From NCBI RefSeq assembly GCF_020251205.1, contig NZ_JAIWYX010000007.1, forward strand, positions 186,001-250,000: a stretch of DNA of 64,000 nucleotides, in the 5' to 3' direction. Each line of letters begins with the position of its first letter. Position 1 is the stretch's first letter. Below, in pieces: positions 17,760 to 26,549 of this stretch. Made by a program: the position numbers and the translations under genes. This DNA comes from Arthrobacter sp. M4 (GTDB lineage: Bacteria; Actinomycetota; Actinomycetes; Actinomycetales; Micrococcaceae). The notes beneath the pieces are model-generated. The model saw only the letters and a program-made list of their open reading frames with translations, did not search any database and was not told where the DNA came from.

Positions 17760-19867
17760 GCGGCCAGACAGACGGCCATAACGAGCAGAAGCGCGGTTGG
17801 GCTGCCCGGGCGGAAGCGGTAAAGGCCGCCAAGCTTGATGCAGCCAAGGTGTCTGCTGCTGACGAAGCTGCCCTCACAAGCCTCCCGGATGGTGAGGACT
17901 TGGAGGAAGAGGAGTACCGGCCCACGGAAGCCGACGGCGGCATGTTCGGCCAAATGCCGGCCAAGAAGGCCAAAGCGTTCGGCCCTTCCGCCAAGCGATT
18001 GATGGGCCTGCTGAAGCCCGAGGGGCCCGGCGTCGTCCTGGTGATCGGACTGGTTGTGGTGTCCGTTGTGCTGAACGTTATTGCCCCCAAGGTCCTCGGT
18101 AGCGCCATGGACGTGATCTTCGGTGGCATCATTGGCAAGCAACTTCCGGCCGGTGTCACCAAGGAGCAGTTCGCGGAAGGTCTCCGCCAGCAGGGCCAGG
18201 ACAATTTCGCGGACATGGTCGGCAAAATGGACCTCAGCAACGGGATCGACTTCCCTAAGCTGACCTTCCTGATTTCCATCGTGCTGCTGATGTACTTCGT
18301 GGCCAACATCTTCCTGTGGGCCCAGGGCTACATCCTCAACCGCATCGTTATGAAGGTCATCAACAGGCTTCGTAACGATGTCCAGACCAAGCTCAACCAC
18401 TTGCCGCTGAACTACTTCGACACTCGCCAACGCGGCGACATCCTGTCCCGCGTGACCAACGACGTGGACAATGTCCAGCAAGGCCTCCAGCAGGCGTTCG
18501 CCCAGTTGGTCAGCTCGGTCCTGACGGTCCTGGGCATCATCGTGATGATGTTCATCGTGTCCTGGGAGCTGGCACTGATCGCCCTGATCGCACTGCCGCT
18601 GTCCGGCATCGTGGCAGGTGTGATCGGCTCCAAGAGCCAGAAGCTCTTTGCCGCCCAGTGGAAGAACACCGGGGCGCTGAACGGCCAGATCGAGGAGTCC
18701 TTCTCCGGGCATGACCTGGTGAAGGTCTTTGGTCGGGATGCGGACATGCTCGAGCGCTTCGATGAGCGGAACGAGGAGCTTTACCGGGCTTCCTTCGGTG
18801 CGCAGTTCGTCTCCGGTGTGATCTTCCCGGCCATGAACTTCGTCTCCTACCTCAGCTACGTTGGCATCGCCGTGGTGGGTGGCTTGCGCGTGGCCTCCGG
18901 TTCCATGAGTCTGGGCGACGCGACGGCGTTCATCCAGTACTCCCGCGAATTCACCCAGCCGCTAGGCCAGATTGCCGGTATGGCAAACATGCTCCAGTCC
19001 GGCGTGGCTTCGGCCGAGCGCGTGTTTGAGTTCCTGGACGCGGATGAAGAAGTGCGGGAGAACGCCACTGGCCACCTGCCAGCCCGCACCGATGGCCACG
19101 TCGAGTTCAAGCATGTCTCCTTCAGCTACGTGAAGGACCGCCCGCTGATCGAGGACCTGTCCTTCAGTGCAGAGCCCGGCCACACGGTGGCGATCGTCGG
19201 GCCTACCGGCGCGGGCAAGACCACGCTGGTGAACCTCGTCATGAGGTTCTACGAGCTCGACGCCGGTCGAATCACCCTTGATGGCGTAGACATCATGGAC
19301 CTCAGCCGCTCCGAGCTCCGGTCCAAGGTGGGCATGGTCCTCCAGGATGCCTGGCTGTTCGGCGGCACCATCTACGACAACATCCGCTACGGCAACCTGG
19401 ACGCCACTGAGGAACAGATCATGGCAGCAGCCAAGGCCACCTACGTGGATCGCTTTGTCCGTGCCCTGCCCGACGGATACCAGACGGTCATTGACGAGGA
19501 AGGCAACAACGTCAGCGCGGGTGAGAAGCAGCTCATCACCATCGCACGAGCGTTCGTCTCCGATCCCTCCTTGCTGATCCTGGACGAGGCCACCAGCTCT
19601 GTGGACACCCGTACTGAGCTTCTTCTCCAGAAGGCCATGGCCGCGCTGCGCACGGACCGCACAAGCTTTGTCATCGCCCACCGTCTGTCCACCATTCGCG
19701 ATGCCGATACCATCCTGGTTATGGAAGAAGGCAAGATCGTGGAGCAGGGCAACCACACCGAACTCCTTGCCCTCGAAGGGGCGTACTACCGGCTGTACAG
19801 GTCCCAGTTCGCCGGTGAGGACGCCGAAGAGGTTGCGGTTGACGATTCGACGGCGGTACACACCTGA
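17756..19867 (+). CDS. ABC exporter half-transporter, catalytic subunit
   Basis: 703 residues overlapping the upstream subunit by ATGA. An unusually long N-terminal cytosolic segment of about 90 residues is charged and acidic (LPDGEDLEEEEYRP). The membrane domain (about 95-430) contains a roughly 45-residue insertion between the first two helices (GKQLPAGVTKEQFAEGLRQQ). The ATPase domain (about 450-690) has Walker A GPTGAGKTT, Walker B LLILDEATSSVD and switch His in VIAHRLST. The signature is VSAGEKQ instead of LSGGQ. Walker A/B of this subunit with the normal signature of its partner makes the active ATP site. Confidence 0.92.
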   Translation: MSGQTDGHNEQKRGWAARAEAVKAAKLDAAKVSAADEAALTSLPDGEDLEEEEYRPTEADGGMFGQMPAKKAKAFGPSAKRLMGLLKPEGPGVVLVIGLVVVSVVLNVIAPKVLGSAMDVIFGGIIGKQLPAGVTKEQFAEGLRQQGQDNFADMVGKMDLSNGIDFPKLTFLISIVLLMYFVANIFLWAQGYILNRIVMKVINRLRNDVQTKLNHLPLNYFDTRQRGDILSRVTNDVDNVQQGLQQAFAQLVSSVLTVLGIIVMMFIVSWELALIALIALPLSGIVAGVIGSKSQKLFAAQWKNTGALNGQIEESFSGHDLVKVFGRDADMLERFDERNEELYRASFGAQFVSGVIFPAMNFVSYLSYVGIAVVGGLRVASGSMSLGDATAFIQYSREFTQPLGQIAGMANMLQSGVASAERVFEFLDADEEVRENATGHLPARTDGHVEFKHVSFSYVKDRPLIEDLSFSAEPGHTVAIVGPTGAGKTTLVNLVMRFYELDAGRITLDGVDIMDLSRSELRSKVGMVLQDAWLFGGTIYDNIRYGNLDATEEQIMAAAKATYVDRFVRALPDGYQTVIDEEGNNVSAGEKQLITIARAFVSDPSLLILDEATSSVDTRTELLLQKAMAALRTDRTSFVIAHRLSTIRDADTILVMEEGKIVEQGNHTELLALEGAYYRLYRSQFAGEDAEEVAVDDSTAVHT

Positions 19868-19890
19868 GCGCCGTAGACCCGGGGGTCGCC

Positions 19891-20379
19891 TTGGGCCAGG
19901 ACGCACCCCTGACCCAGACTGGCCCTTCCGGAAAAGTTACTGTGCAGGTGCCCATGCGTTGGGGCGATATGGACGCCTACGGGCACATCAACAACGTGCA
20001 GATCGTACGAATGCTGGAGGAGGCCCGAATCGCCGCGTTCGGGCCTCCCCGCGGTGCCGGCCTGCCCGGGGTCGAGCCGCCCGTGTCACTCTTCAACGAA
20101 GTTGGCGAAGGCGTTATGGCCTTGGTGGTGGAGCACAAGGTCCGCTATGTGCGAACACTTGAGTACCGCAACGTCCCTGCCACCGTGGAGATCTGGGTAG
20201 GTGCCGTGAAGGGTGCCAGCTTTGACCTTCACTACGTGGTCATGGACCCCATCACGGGTGAGCAGTGCGTGAAGGCCACCACTCATTTGGCGTTCGTGGA
20301 TGAGGGTTCCGGGCGGGTTCTCCGGTTGACTCCGGAGCAACGCGCGCGGCTGGAGTTGCACCAGGATCATGCTTCCTAG
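19891..20379 (+). CDS. Hotdog-fold acyl-CoA thioesterase
   Basis: 162 residues from a TTG at 19891 with GGGGG upstream; an internal ATG at 19954 would cut the first strand of the fold, so the longer form is preferred. Motif PMRWGDMDAYGHINNVQIVRML contains the catalytic Asp typical of 4-hydroxybenzoyl-CoA thioesterase/YbgC-type enzymes. It hydrolyses an acyl-CoA thioester; the acyl group cannot be predicted. It follows the ABC exporter genes by 23 bases and may be co-transcribed. Confidence 0.85.
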   Translation: MGQDAPLTQTGPSGKVTVQVPMRWGDMDAYGHINNVQIVRMLEEARIAAFGPPRGAGLPGVEPPVSLFNEVGEGVMALVVEHKVRYVRTLEYRNVPATVEIWVGAVKGASFDLHYVVMDPITGEQCVKATTHLAFVDEGSGRVLRLTPEQRARLELHQDHAS

Positions 20380-20421
20380 GACGTGGAGCCACTGTTCAGG
20401 GAAACCATGTAAGTTAGCTAG

Positions 20422-22695
20422 GTGACTCCCACCCCAAAGCCTCCCATGCCCCCTGCCGGTCCCACCGTCGGGGCTGCCGCAAGCGCTTCTGGTACGTCAA
20501 GGCCTGCCGGTGTCTCCAAGGAGATTGAGGACGCCGCATGGTTCGTCCTGGGGGCGGCGCTTAACGGGAAACCCTCCGCATTTGACGGCCTGACGCCAAC
20601 GTGGACGGCCGATGCGGCAGAGGAGTTGCTGGAGCGGCTGGAGCGCGGCGTCAAGGACGCCAAGGCGCCCATGATGACCAACCTCCGGCAGAATCTCGAC
20701 GGCGCCTCCCGCGAGGCGAGGCTCCTGGCCGTCGAGCTGCTCTTCCTGCAGTCGCTCCCGCTGGCACATGAGGTCAAATCGCTGCGGGTCAAGCGAGCCC
20801 GTGTGGCTGAGGCGGCGTCATGGATCGAACCTGCCGTGGTGTTGCCGGACGAGCTCTACCAGGGCATGACGGACCACGGCGTGATCAGGGACCGGACGGC
20901 CGAATTCAACTGGACCATCTGGGACCACCTGAAGTGGCTTTCGCGCTTTGTCCGTCACGTGGACCAGCAGCCCCCCAAGGTCATTGCCAAGGCACTCAAG
21001 GACCCGCTCGCGTTCCATGCCCTTGCGGCAGGAACGCCTGAGGACCAGCCGGCCATCCGACGGAGCATCGAGTATCTGGCCTGGCCCAGTTACTTCGAAC
21101 CGGTGGTTGCCGACGTCGAACGCCGGGAAATCAGGGACGCCTTCGCGTCCCTGGTGGGCGGCGCCAAGGGCGACACGGAAGAAGACATTACGGCTGACAT
21201 CCACCGGATCCGGCTGCACCTCGACGAACTGGCCGGTGAGCGCATCGATTGGTACTCCCGCCAACTCGTCAGCCAGTGGCGGAAGGTCGGGGACCCCGGC
21301 CGGCGAGCATGGCTGTTGCGGACCCACCAGGACAATGGTGAGTTGCTGGCCACGTGGCAGTCCGAGGAGAAGGCGACCCTCGACGTCGAACATCTCCGTT
21401 CGCTGGACGCCGGGGTGACCGCAGGCGCAGTCCAACACGCGGTTGATGAAGACTACAAGCACCTCGGCTACGTGGAGCGCGAGGACACTAAAACGGCGGT
21501 CTTCGCATTCCTGAGCGTCATGAAACCGGGCGACCTGGCCCTATACCAGCACGGCGGCACGGTGCGGATTGGTGTTGTCCTGGGCGAACCCGAACAGAAC
21601 GACCGCAGGCTGCGCCGCAAGGTGCGCTGGCTGGACGAGGCCCATACCAGCACCGAACTTCCCCGGCACGTGCAGCGGCAGCTGTCCACGCCCGGGATCA
21701 TCGTGGATGTCACTAAAGTCATTTCCGCGTTGCAGGCACTGTTGCCCCCGGAAGCCGAAGCGGACGCAGAGGATGAAGCCGCGCCGGAGACGGTTGCGAT
21801 CCCGCTGATCCAGGGTTTCCGCCCTCTCACGGAAGAATTCGCGGCGAGCCTGCATATGCAGCTGGAGCCACTGCAGGAGATCGCCGGGCTCCTTCAGGAG
21901 AACCGTCAGGTGGTCCTGTACGGCCCTCCCGGCACCGGCAAGACGTACCTGGCTAAGCATCTGGCCGCTGAGCTGGCGGCCGATAGCACCGACGAGCGCG
22001 TGAAGCTCGTTCAGTTCCACCCGTCCTACGCCTATGAGGACTTCTTCGAGGGCTACCGACCGGACAAGACCGACGACGGCCAAGTGTCGTTCAAGCTGGT
22101 CGCCGGTCCGCTGCGGAGGCTCGCCGAGGAGGCCGCCAAGCCGGAGAATGCCAGCAAGCCCTATTTCCTGATCATCGACGAGATGAACCGGGCCAACCTG
22201 GCCAAGGTCTTCGGCGAGCTGTACTTCCTGCTCGAATACCGGGACGACCGGATCTACCTGCAGTACAGCCCCAACGAGCCCTTCAGCCTGCCGGACAACC
22301 TCTACATCATTGGCACCATGAACACGGCGGACCGTTCCATCGCCATGATGGACGCCGCCATCCGTCGCCGCTTCGCTTTTATTGAACTGCACCCGCAGAC
22401 GGAGCCGGTGCGTGGTTCCCTGCGGCGATTCCTCGAGGCCCGCGGCTTGGACAGCCTCAATGCCGACCTCCTCGACGAGCTGAACAATTCTATTGACGAG
22501 TGGGACCGGGACCTGATGATCGGCCCGTCATACTTTATGAAGTCCGCTGCCCACACCCCTTCCGGCCTGCGCAGGATTTGGAAGTACGAGCTGATGCCAC
22601 TGCTGGAGGAGCACTACCACGGCCAGTTGAACCGCGCGCAGCTGGAGGAACGCTTCGGCCTGGACCAGCTGCTGGAGCGACTTGGGCGCCGTTAG
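20422..22695 (+). CDS. mcrB: McrB-type AAA+ GTPase of a modification-dependent restriction system
   Basis: 757 residues from a GTG at 20422. The N-terminal 340 residues are helical, of no recognised family, and probably bind DNA. A beta-rich module follows (about 355-435; MKPGDLALYQHGGTVRIGVV then RRKVRWLDEAHTS), like the small reader-type modules found before McrB or Mrr domains. The AAA+ domain (about 470-757) has Walker A GPPGTGKTY (about 501), LIIDEMNRANLAKVFGELYF, and the McrB hallmark GTMNTADRSIAMMDAAIRRRF. In McrBC, hexamers of McrB hydrolyse GTP, recognise modified cytosine and drive McrC. The mcrC gene overlaps its 3' end by 14 bases. Which modified base it recognises is unknown. Confidence 0.85.
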   Translation: MTPTPKPPMPPAGPTVGAAASASGTSRPAGVSKEIEDAAWFVLGAALNGKPSAFDGLTPTWTADAAEELLERLERGVKDAKAPMMTNLRQNLDGASREARLLAVELLFLQSLPLAHEVKSLRVKRARVAEAASWIEPAVVLPDELYQGMTDHGVIRDRTAEFNWTIWDHLKWLSRFVRHVDQQPPKVIAKALKDPLAFHALAAGTPEDQPAIRRSIEYLAWPSYFEPVVADVERREIRDAFASLVGGAKGDTEEDITADIHRIRLHLDELAGERIDWYSRQLVSQWRKVGDPGRRAWLLRTHQDNGELLATWQSEEKATLDVEHLRSLDAGVTAGAVQHAVDEDYKHLGYVEREDTKTAVFAFLSVMKPGDLALYQHGGTVRIGVVLGEPEQNDRRLRRKVRWLDEAHTSTELPRHVQRQLSTPGIIVDVTKVISALQALLPPEAEADAEDEAAPETVAIPLIQGFRPLTEEFAASLHMQLEPLQEIAGLLQENRQVVLYGPPGTGKTYLAKHLAAELAADSTDERVKLVQFHPSYAYEDFFEGYRPDKTDDGQVSFKLVAGPLRRLAEEAAKPENASKPYFLIIDEMNRANLAKVFGELYFLLEYRDDRIYLQYSPNEPFSLPDNLYIIGTMNTADRSIAMMDAAIRRRFAFIELHPQTEPVRGSLRRFLEARGLDSLNADLLDELNNSIDEWDRDLMIGPSYFMKSAAHTPSGLRRIWKYELMPLLEEHYHGQLNRAQLEERFGLDQLLERLGRR

Positions 22696-23986
22696 GCCTC
22701 CACGAGCTGTTGGCGGTCAGCGTCCTGCCGGCGCCTCCCAATCCGGGGGCGGGCGCCAGTCCACCGGCGGACAATCGACCGTCCGGCACATCGTCTTGGA
22801 CGAGGCTTCCCGTGGTGTGGTGGAGCGGCTGGATCCTGCAACGGCCGCCATCCTCAACACGAGCGGCCTGGTTTCCGCGTCCCCGATGGGCATGGGCCTG
22901 TACCGCATCGAGCCTGTCGGCAAGGTGGGCTCCGTCCGCACGTCCACCGTGCAGCTCGATGTGCGCCCCAAAGGCCGCCTGGGGCTTTCCCGCCTGCTGT
23001 TCCTTCTCAGCTATGCAGGAGAGCAGGGCTTCCGTGACCAGCCGGTTGACGCCGTCGAGCATGAAGACTTGTGGAGCGCCCTGGCCGAGTCCTTAGCCCA
23101 ACTGGCTGAGCGGGCGCTGGGCCGCGGCGTGCTGCAGGGTTACCGGACCGTGGACGAGTCGCTGCGGACCGTCAAAGGCCGCATCCGGATTTCGGAGCAG
23201 ATCTCCCGACGTCCCGGCCTGTTGGTTCCGCTGGAAGTGTCCTACGACGAGTTCATGGAGGACATCCCGGAAAATCAGATCCTGCGGGCCGCACTGGAAC
23301 GCATGGGCCGGGTGCCCGGCGTCCGCACGGATGTCCTGAGCCGCCTGCGGCAGCTCACCGGAAAGCTCGACGCCGTCACCCGCCTTCAGCAGGGAGCGCC
23401 CCTTCCCGCGTGGCGGGCCAGCAGGATGAATCTCCGCTACCACCCTGCCCTCAGGCTGGCGGAGGTGATCCTCCGGAACGCTTCGGCGGAGTCCGGTGAA
23501 GGCCTCCAGCAGTCCGCGGCCTTTGTTGTGGATATGGGCAAGGTGTTCGAGGACTTTGTGGGTGCTGCCCTGCGCCACGCTCTTGCTGCCTTCCCTGGTG
23601 AGTTGCGCCTGCAATACGGAGCACTCCTCAACGAAGCCGTGCGGGATTCCGATCGTTTGACGGTCCGGCCGGATGCCGTGCATTTCCTGGGTGGTCGGCC
23701 TGTGGTGGTGTACGACACCAACTACAACGCGGGCAGCGACGCCGGAGCAACCCTGGACGCGGACCATTACCAGATGCTGGCGTACTGTACGGCGTTGCAG
23801 GTTCCGACAGCCTGGCTGGTCTATGCGGGGCAAGGGGAAATGAAACTGCGGCGCATGCTCAATACGGATATCGACATCATCGAGTACCCTTTGGACCTGT
23901 CCCTGCCGCCATCACAGCTGCTGGCCCAAGTGGCCGATTTGGCCGAACAATCGTGGGGGGAAGTGCTCCGCGCCGCACGGGGTTAA
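22682..23986 (+). CDS. mcrC: McrC-type nuclease subunit, catalytic Lys replaced by Asn
   Basis: 434 residues from a TTG at 22682, GGAG a few bases upstream. The N-terminal part (about 30-200) resembles the McrC region that contacts McrB (VKGRIRISEQISRRPG). The C-terminal part has the PD-(D/E)xK fold: MGKVFEDFVGAALRHAL, Asp331 in TVRPDAVHF and Asp345 in VVYDTNYN. In McrC proteins this last motif reads D-x-K-Y; here the Lys position (347) is Asn (codon AAC at 23720-23722). Either cleavage activity is lost, another Lys substitutes, or the base call is wrong. Its overlap with mcrB shows that they work together. Confidence 0.82.
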   Translation: MGAVRPPRAVGGQRPAGASQSGGGRQSTGGQSTVRHIVLDEASRGVVERLDPATAAILNTSGLVSASPMGMGLYRIEPVGKVGSVRTSTVQLDVRPKGRLGLSRLLFLLSYAGEQGFRDQPVDAVEHEDLWSALAESLAQLAERALGRGVLQGYRTVDESLRTVKGRIRISEQISRRPGLLVPLEVSYDEFMEDIPENQILRAALERMGRVPGVRTDVLSRLRQLTGKLDAVTRLQQGAPLPAWRASRMNLRYHPALRLAEVILRNASAESGEGLQQSAAFVVDMGKVFEDFVGAALRHALAAFPGELRLQYGALLNEAVRDSDRLTVRPDAVHFLGGRPVVVYDTNYNAGSDAGATLDADHYQMLAYCTALQVPTAWLVYAGQGEMKLRRMLNTDIDIIEYPLDLSLPPSQLLAQVADLAEQSWGEVLRAARG

Positions 23987-24121
23987 GTGGAATTCACCGG
24001 TACTGGCGGGTGCAGGCCTCGGCTGGCGGACCGCCTACGGTGGATGCCTGTTCAGGGGTGGCAGCATCCACTAGCCTGAGGACAGACCCACTGTCCTGCA
24101 GCAGCCAGAGGAGGCCGTGCC

Positions 24122-24364
24122 ATGGGTGGAAAGATGCGTCGTCAGAAGAAGACCTGGAAGGACATGACCCAGGGCCAGCGGATCGCCACCATCGTGATCG
24201 GCTCGATTCAGATTGCGCTCTTCGCCGCGGCGCAGCGCAGCATCTCGAAAACCCCGGCCAGCAGGATCCGCGGCAGCAAGGCGATGTGGCGGGCTGCGTC
24301 GTTCATCAATACGCTCGGTCCGTTGAGCTACTTTGTGTTCGGCCGCCGTCGAGAAACTGTGTGA
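24122..24364 (+). CDS. Small membrane protein, PLD-nuclease N-terminal-like
   Basis: 80 residues with AGAGGAGG eight bases before the ATG. A basic N-terminus (MGGKMRRQKKTWKD), one helix (IATIVIGSIQIALFAAA), a basic loop, and a second helix ending SYFVFGRRRE. The helix followed by FGRRR is typical of the short PLDc_N family (cardiolipin-synthase N-terminal-like), whose role is unclear. Its last 59 bases overlap the 3' end of the vsr gene on the other strand. Confidence 0.65.
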   Translation: MGGKMRRQKKTWKDMTQGQRIATIVIGSIQIALFAAAQRSISKTPASRIRGSKAMWRAASFINTLGPLSYFVFGRRRETV

Positions 24365-24773
24365 GTTCTTCCTCTAGTTGGGATTGGTTGCGGAGTTCGC
24401 ATTCCCAGACGGTGAGGACTTCCCAGCCTGCTTCTCGCAACTGCTTCCGTTGAAGCACGTCCCGTTCCAGGGTTCGTGTGCGCTTCGCTGACCAGAATTC
24501 GGCATTCGCAGCCGGGGCATGCTGTCCTGCCTTGCAATCGTGCGAATGCCAAAAGCAGCCGTTGATGAAGATGACTTTGCGTCGTCCAGCGAATACCAGA
24601 TCCGGGTTGCCGGGGAGCCGACCCCCGGCAGCCTGGCCGTGGAGGCGGTAGCGGTAGCCCTTGGCGTGCAGGAGCTTACGGACCAGCAATTCGGGTTTGG
24701 TGTTTTTGCCCCGGATCCTGGACATGTTCCGGCTGCGCTGCTCCGGTGTGAGGGTGTCCCGGCTCTCGGCCAT
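24306..24773 (-). CDS. vsr: Very-short-patch repair endonuclease (Vsr)
   Basis: 155 residues. Vsr motifs are complete: TPEQRSRNMSRIRGKNTKPELLVR, the active-site PDLVFAGRRKVIFINGCFWHSHDC and the final EVLTVWECEL. Vsr nicks next to T:G mismatches made when 5-methylcytosine deaminates. Such enzymes usually sit beside a cytosine methyltransferase; none is in this window, but an McrBC-type system that targets modified cytosine lies just upstream on the other strand. It starts nine bases after the histidine kinase stop, so it may be read from the same transcript. Confidence 0.92.
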   Translation of the reverse strand: MAESRDTLTPEQRSRNMSRIRGKNTKPELLVRKLLHAKGYRYRLHGQAAGGRLPGNPDLVFAGRRKVIFINGCFWHSHDCKAGQHAPAANAEFWSAKRTRTLERDVLQRKQLREAGWEVLTVWECELRNQSQLEEELTQFLDGGRTQSSSTDRAY

Positions 24774-24782
24774 GGATCCAGT

Positions 24783-26459
24783 CTAGGCAGGAACGGTAAA
24801 CGTGAACGTCGTCCCGTGGCCGGGTTTGCTGTCGAGCGAAATGTTGCCGCCGTGGGCCTCGATGATTGCCTTGGTGATGGGAAGTCCCAGGCCCACGCCG
24901 GGGATCTTGGAGTTTCGCACGCGGCCGGCGCGGAAGAACTTGGTGAAGGCTTCGGCTTGGTCCTTTTCGTCCATGCCGATGCCGCTGTCGGCTACTTGGC
25001 AGACCACTTTTCCGTCCTCCGCCCTAAGGGTCACGGTGACGTCGCCGCCGTATGGGGAGTACTTGATGGCGTTGGAGATGAGATTGTCCAGGACTTGCCC
25101 TATCCGGCTGGGGTCAACGTGTGCTTCCAAGCGCTCGGGTGCCGAAACGAGAAGCCGCACGCCGCCGTCGTCCGCTTTGGGGCGCGCAGAATCCACGCTG
25201 TTCCTGACAAGATCGGTGACATTGACTGCGTGCGGTAACACCATCACTTGGCCCGCACGTGTGGATAGCAGGTCGGTGACCAGGCTCAGCAGCCGCTCGG
25301 CGTTGCGTCGGATGATCCATAACTGCTCCAGGACGTCTCCGGGGATCTCATCCTGTTCTTCGAGCATCAAGTTGATGTAGCCAAGGATGGAGGTGAGCGG
25401 CGTGCGGAACTCGTGGGACACGTTGGCCACGAAATCGTCCTTGGCCGCCAACGCATTCACCAGCTCGGTGACGTCGCTGAAGACGATCACCGAGCCGGCA
25501 AAGTTGCCGTGCGTGTCCTTGATGGAGCGGGCGCTGGTGGTGATGGCTCGTTGGGCGGGTCCCTGTCCCAGCCAGACCAGGTAGTCCGTGAATTCTTGCC
25601 CGAGCACGGCTCGCCGGACGGGCCTCTCCTCCGGCGGAACAGGGGTGGTACGGTCCAGGTCGAACACTAGGAGTTGGGATTCGTTGGGGTCGTCGATTTC
25701 CTGCGGTGAGGCCAGTTCATGGTTCTTGCGTTGCTTGCGGTTCATCAGGACGTCGTGGCCATCGGCGTCTACGGCCAGGACACCCAGGTGGACTGTTTCC
25801 AGGACTGTGTTGAGCAGCTGACGCTGTTGCTGGCTTTCGGAGAGGGCTTTTTCGAGTTGCTCGTCCCGTGACTCCAGGTCACGCTGCTGCTGCATCATGC
25901 TTTGGGTCAGGACACTCACGGACACGCCGATGCCCAGCATCATGATCGGCAGGAGCAGGGAGCGGGAGAGGTCCTGGGGCGTGACGGATCCGTGGACGAA
26001 CAGCGGGATCCAGATGATGGCCAAGGGGGCGAAGAAGGAAGCGGCAATGGCCAAGCGTGGATACAGTCCAGAGGCACAAAGCCAGATGATGGGAAGCACA
26101 GCCATGAGACTGATGCCCGTCAAGGCATCCGAGCCACCTTCACGGCCAATACTGATGGAGACCAGGTCCAGGATCGGAATGGACAGGAAGCTCGGATAGG
26201 GTAAACGATCCCAGGGAACGGCGTAGCACAGGACCAGGGCCAGCGCTTGCAGCACCAGGAAACTGATGAACAGAATGTTGGACATGGTGGCCGGAAAGAA
26301 AGCCGCCACCAGGAGTGCCGTGATGCCCGTGGTGACCGTTAGCGGGAGCTGGCTCAGCACCACTCGCTGGGTGAGAGTGTATTCGTGGAAGGCCCGGCGG
26401 AAGAACAGAACCTTGCCTGAACCTATGTTCCAATCAACTGGTACCTTCATCGGCCCCAT
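24783..26459 (-). CDS. Membrane sensor histidine kinase
   Basis: 558 residues. Six hydrophobic segments (about 25-190) form the N-terminal membrane sensor. A coiled segment follows (DLESRDEQLEKALSESQQQ), then a PAS domain (about 215-330), HisKA with the H-box VANVSHEFRTPLTSILGY (about 345) and a HATPase domain (N-box DNLISNAIKYSPYG, G-boxes DSGIGM and GVGLGL) to the end. The partner response regulator is divergent (26550), so the two genes share a 90-base control region. No extracytoplasmic ligand domain of size is present, so it may sense a membrane-linked or cytosolic signal through PAS. Confidence 0.92.
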   Translation of the reverse strand: MGPMKVPVDWNIGSGKVLFFRRAFHEYTLTQRVVLSQLPLTVTTGITALLVAAFFPATMSNILFISFLVLQALALVLCYAVPWDRLPYPSFLSIPILDLVSISIGREGGSDALTGISLMAVLPIIWLCASGLYPRLAIAASFFAPLAIIWIPLFVHGSVTPQDLSRSLLLPIMMLGIGVSVSVLTQSMMQQQRDLESRDEQLEKALSESQQQRQLLNTVLETVHLGVLAVDADGHDVLMNRKQRKNHELASPQEIDDPNESQLLVFDLDRTTPVPPEERPVRRAVLGQEFTDYLVWLGQGPAQRAITTSARSIKDTHGNFAGSVIVFSDVTELVNALAAKDDFVANVSHEFRTPLTSILGYINLMLEEQDEIPGDVLEQLWIIRRNAERLLSLVTDLLSTRAGQVMVLPHAVNVTDLVRNSVDSARPKADDGGVRLLVSAPERLEAHVDPSRIGQVLDNLISNAIKYSPYGGDVTVTLRAEDGKVVCQVADSGIGMDEKDQAEAFTKFFRAGRVRNSKIPGVGLGLPITKAIIEAHGGNISLDSKPGHGTTFTFTVPA

Positions 26460-26549
26460 TCCGACATTTATTAAGCCCGCTGATCATACGAGCAGGATAC
26501 CTGCCTGCGGATATACTGCTACGAGGTGAGCGGGCTGAGGGGGCTAGCG

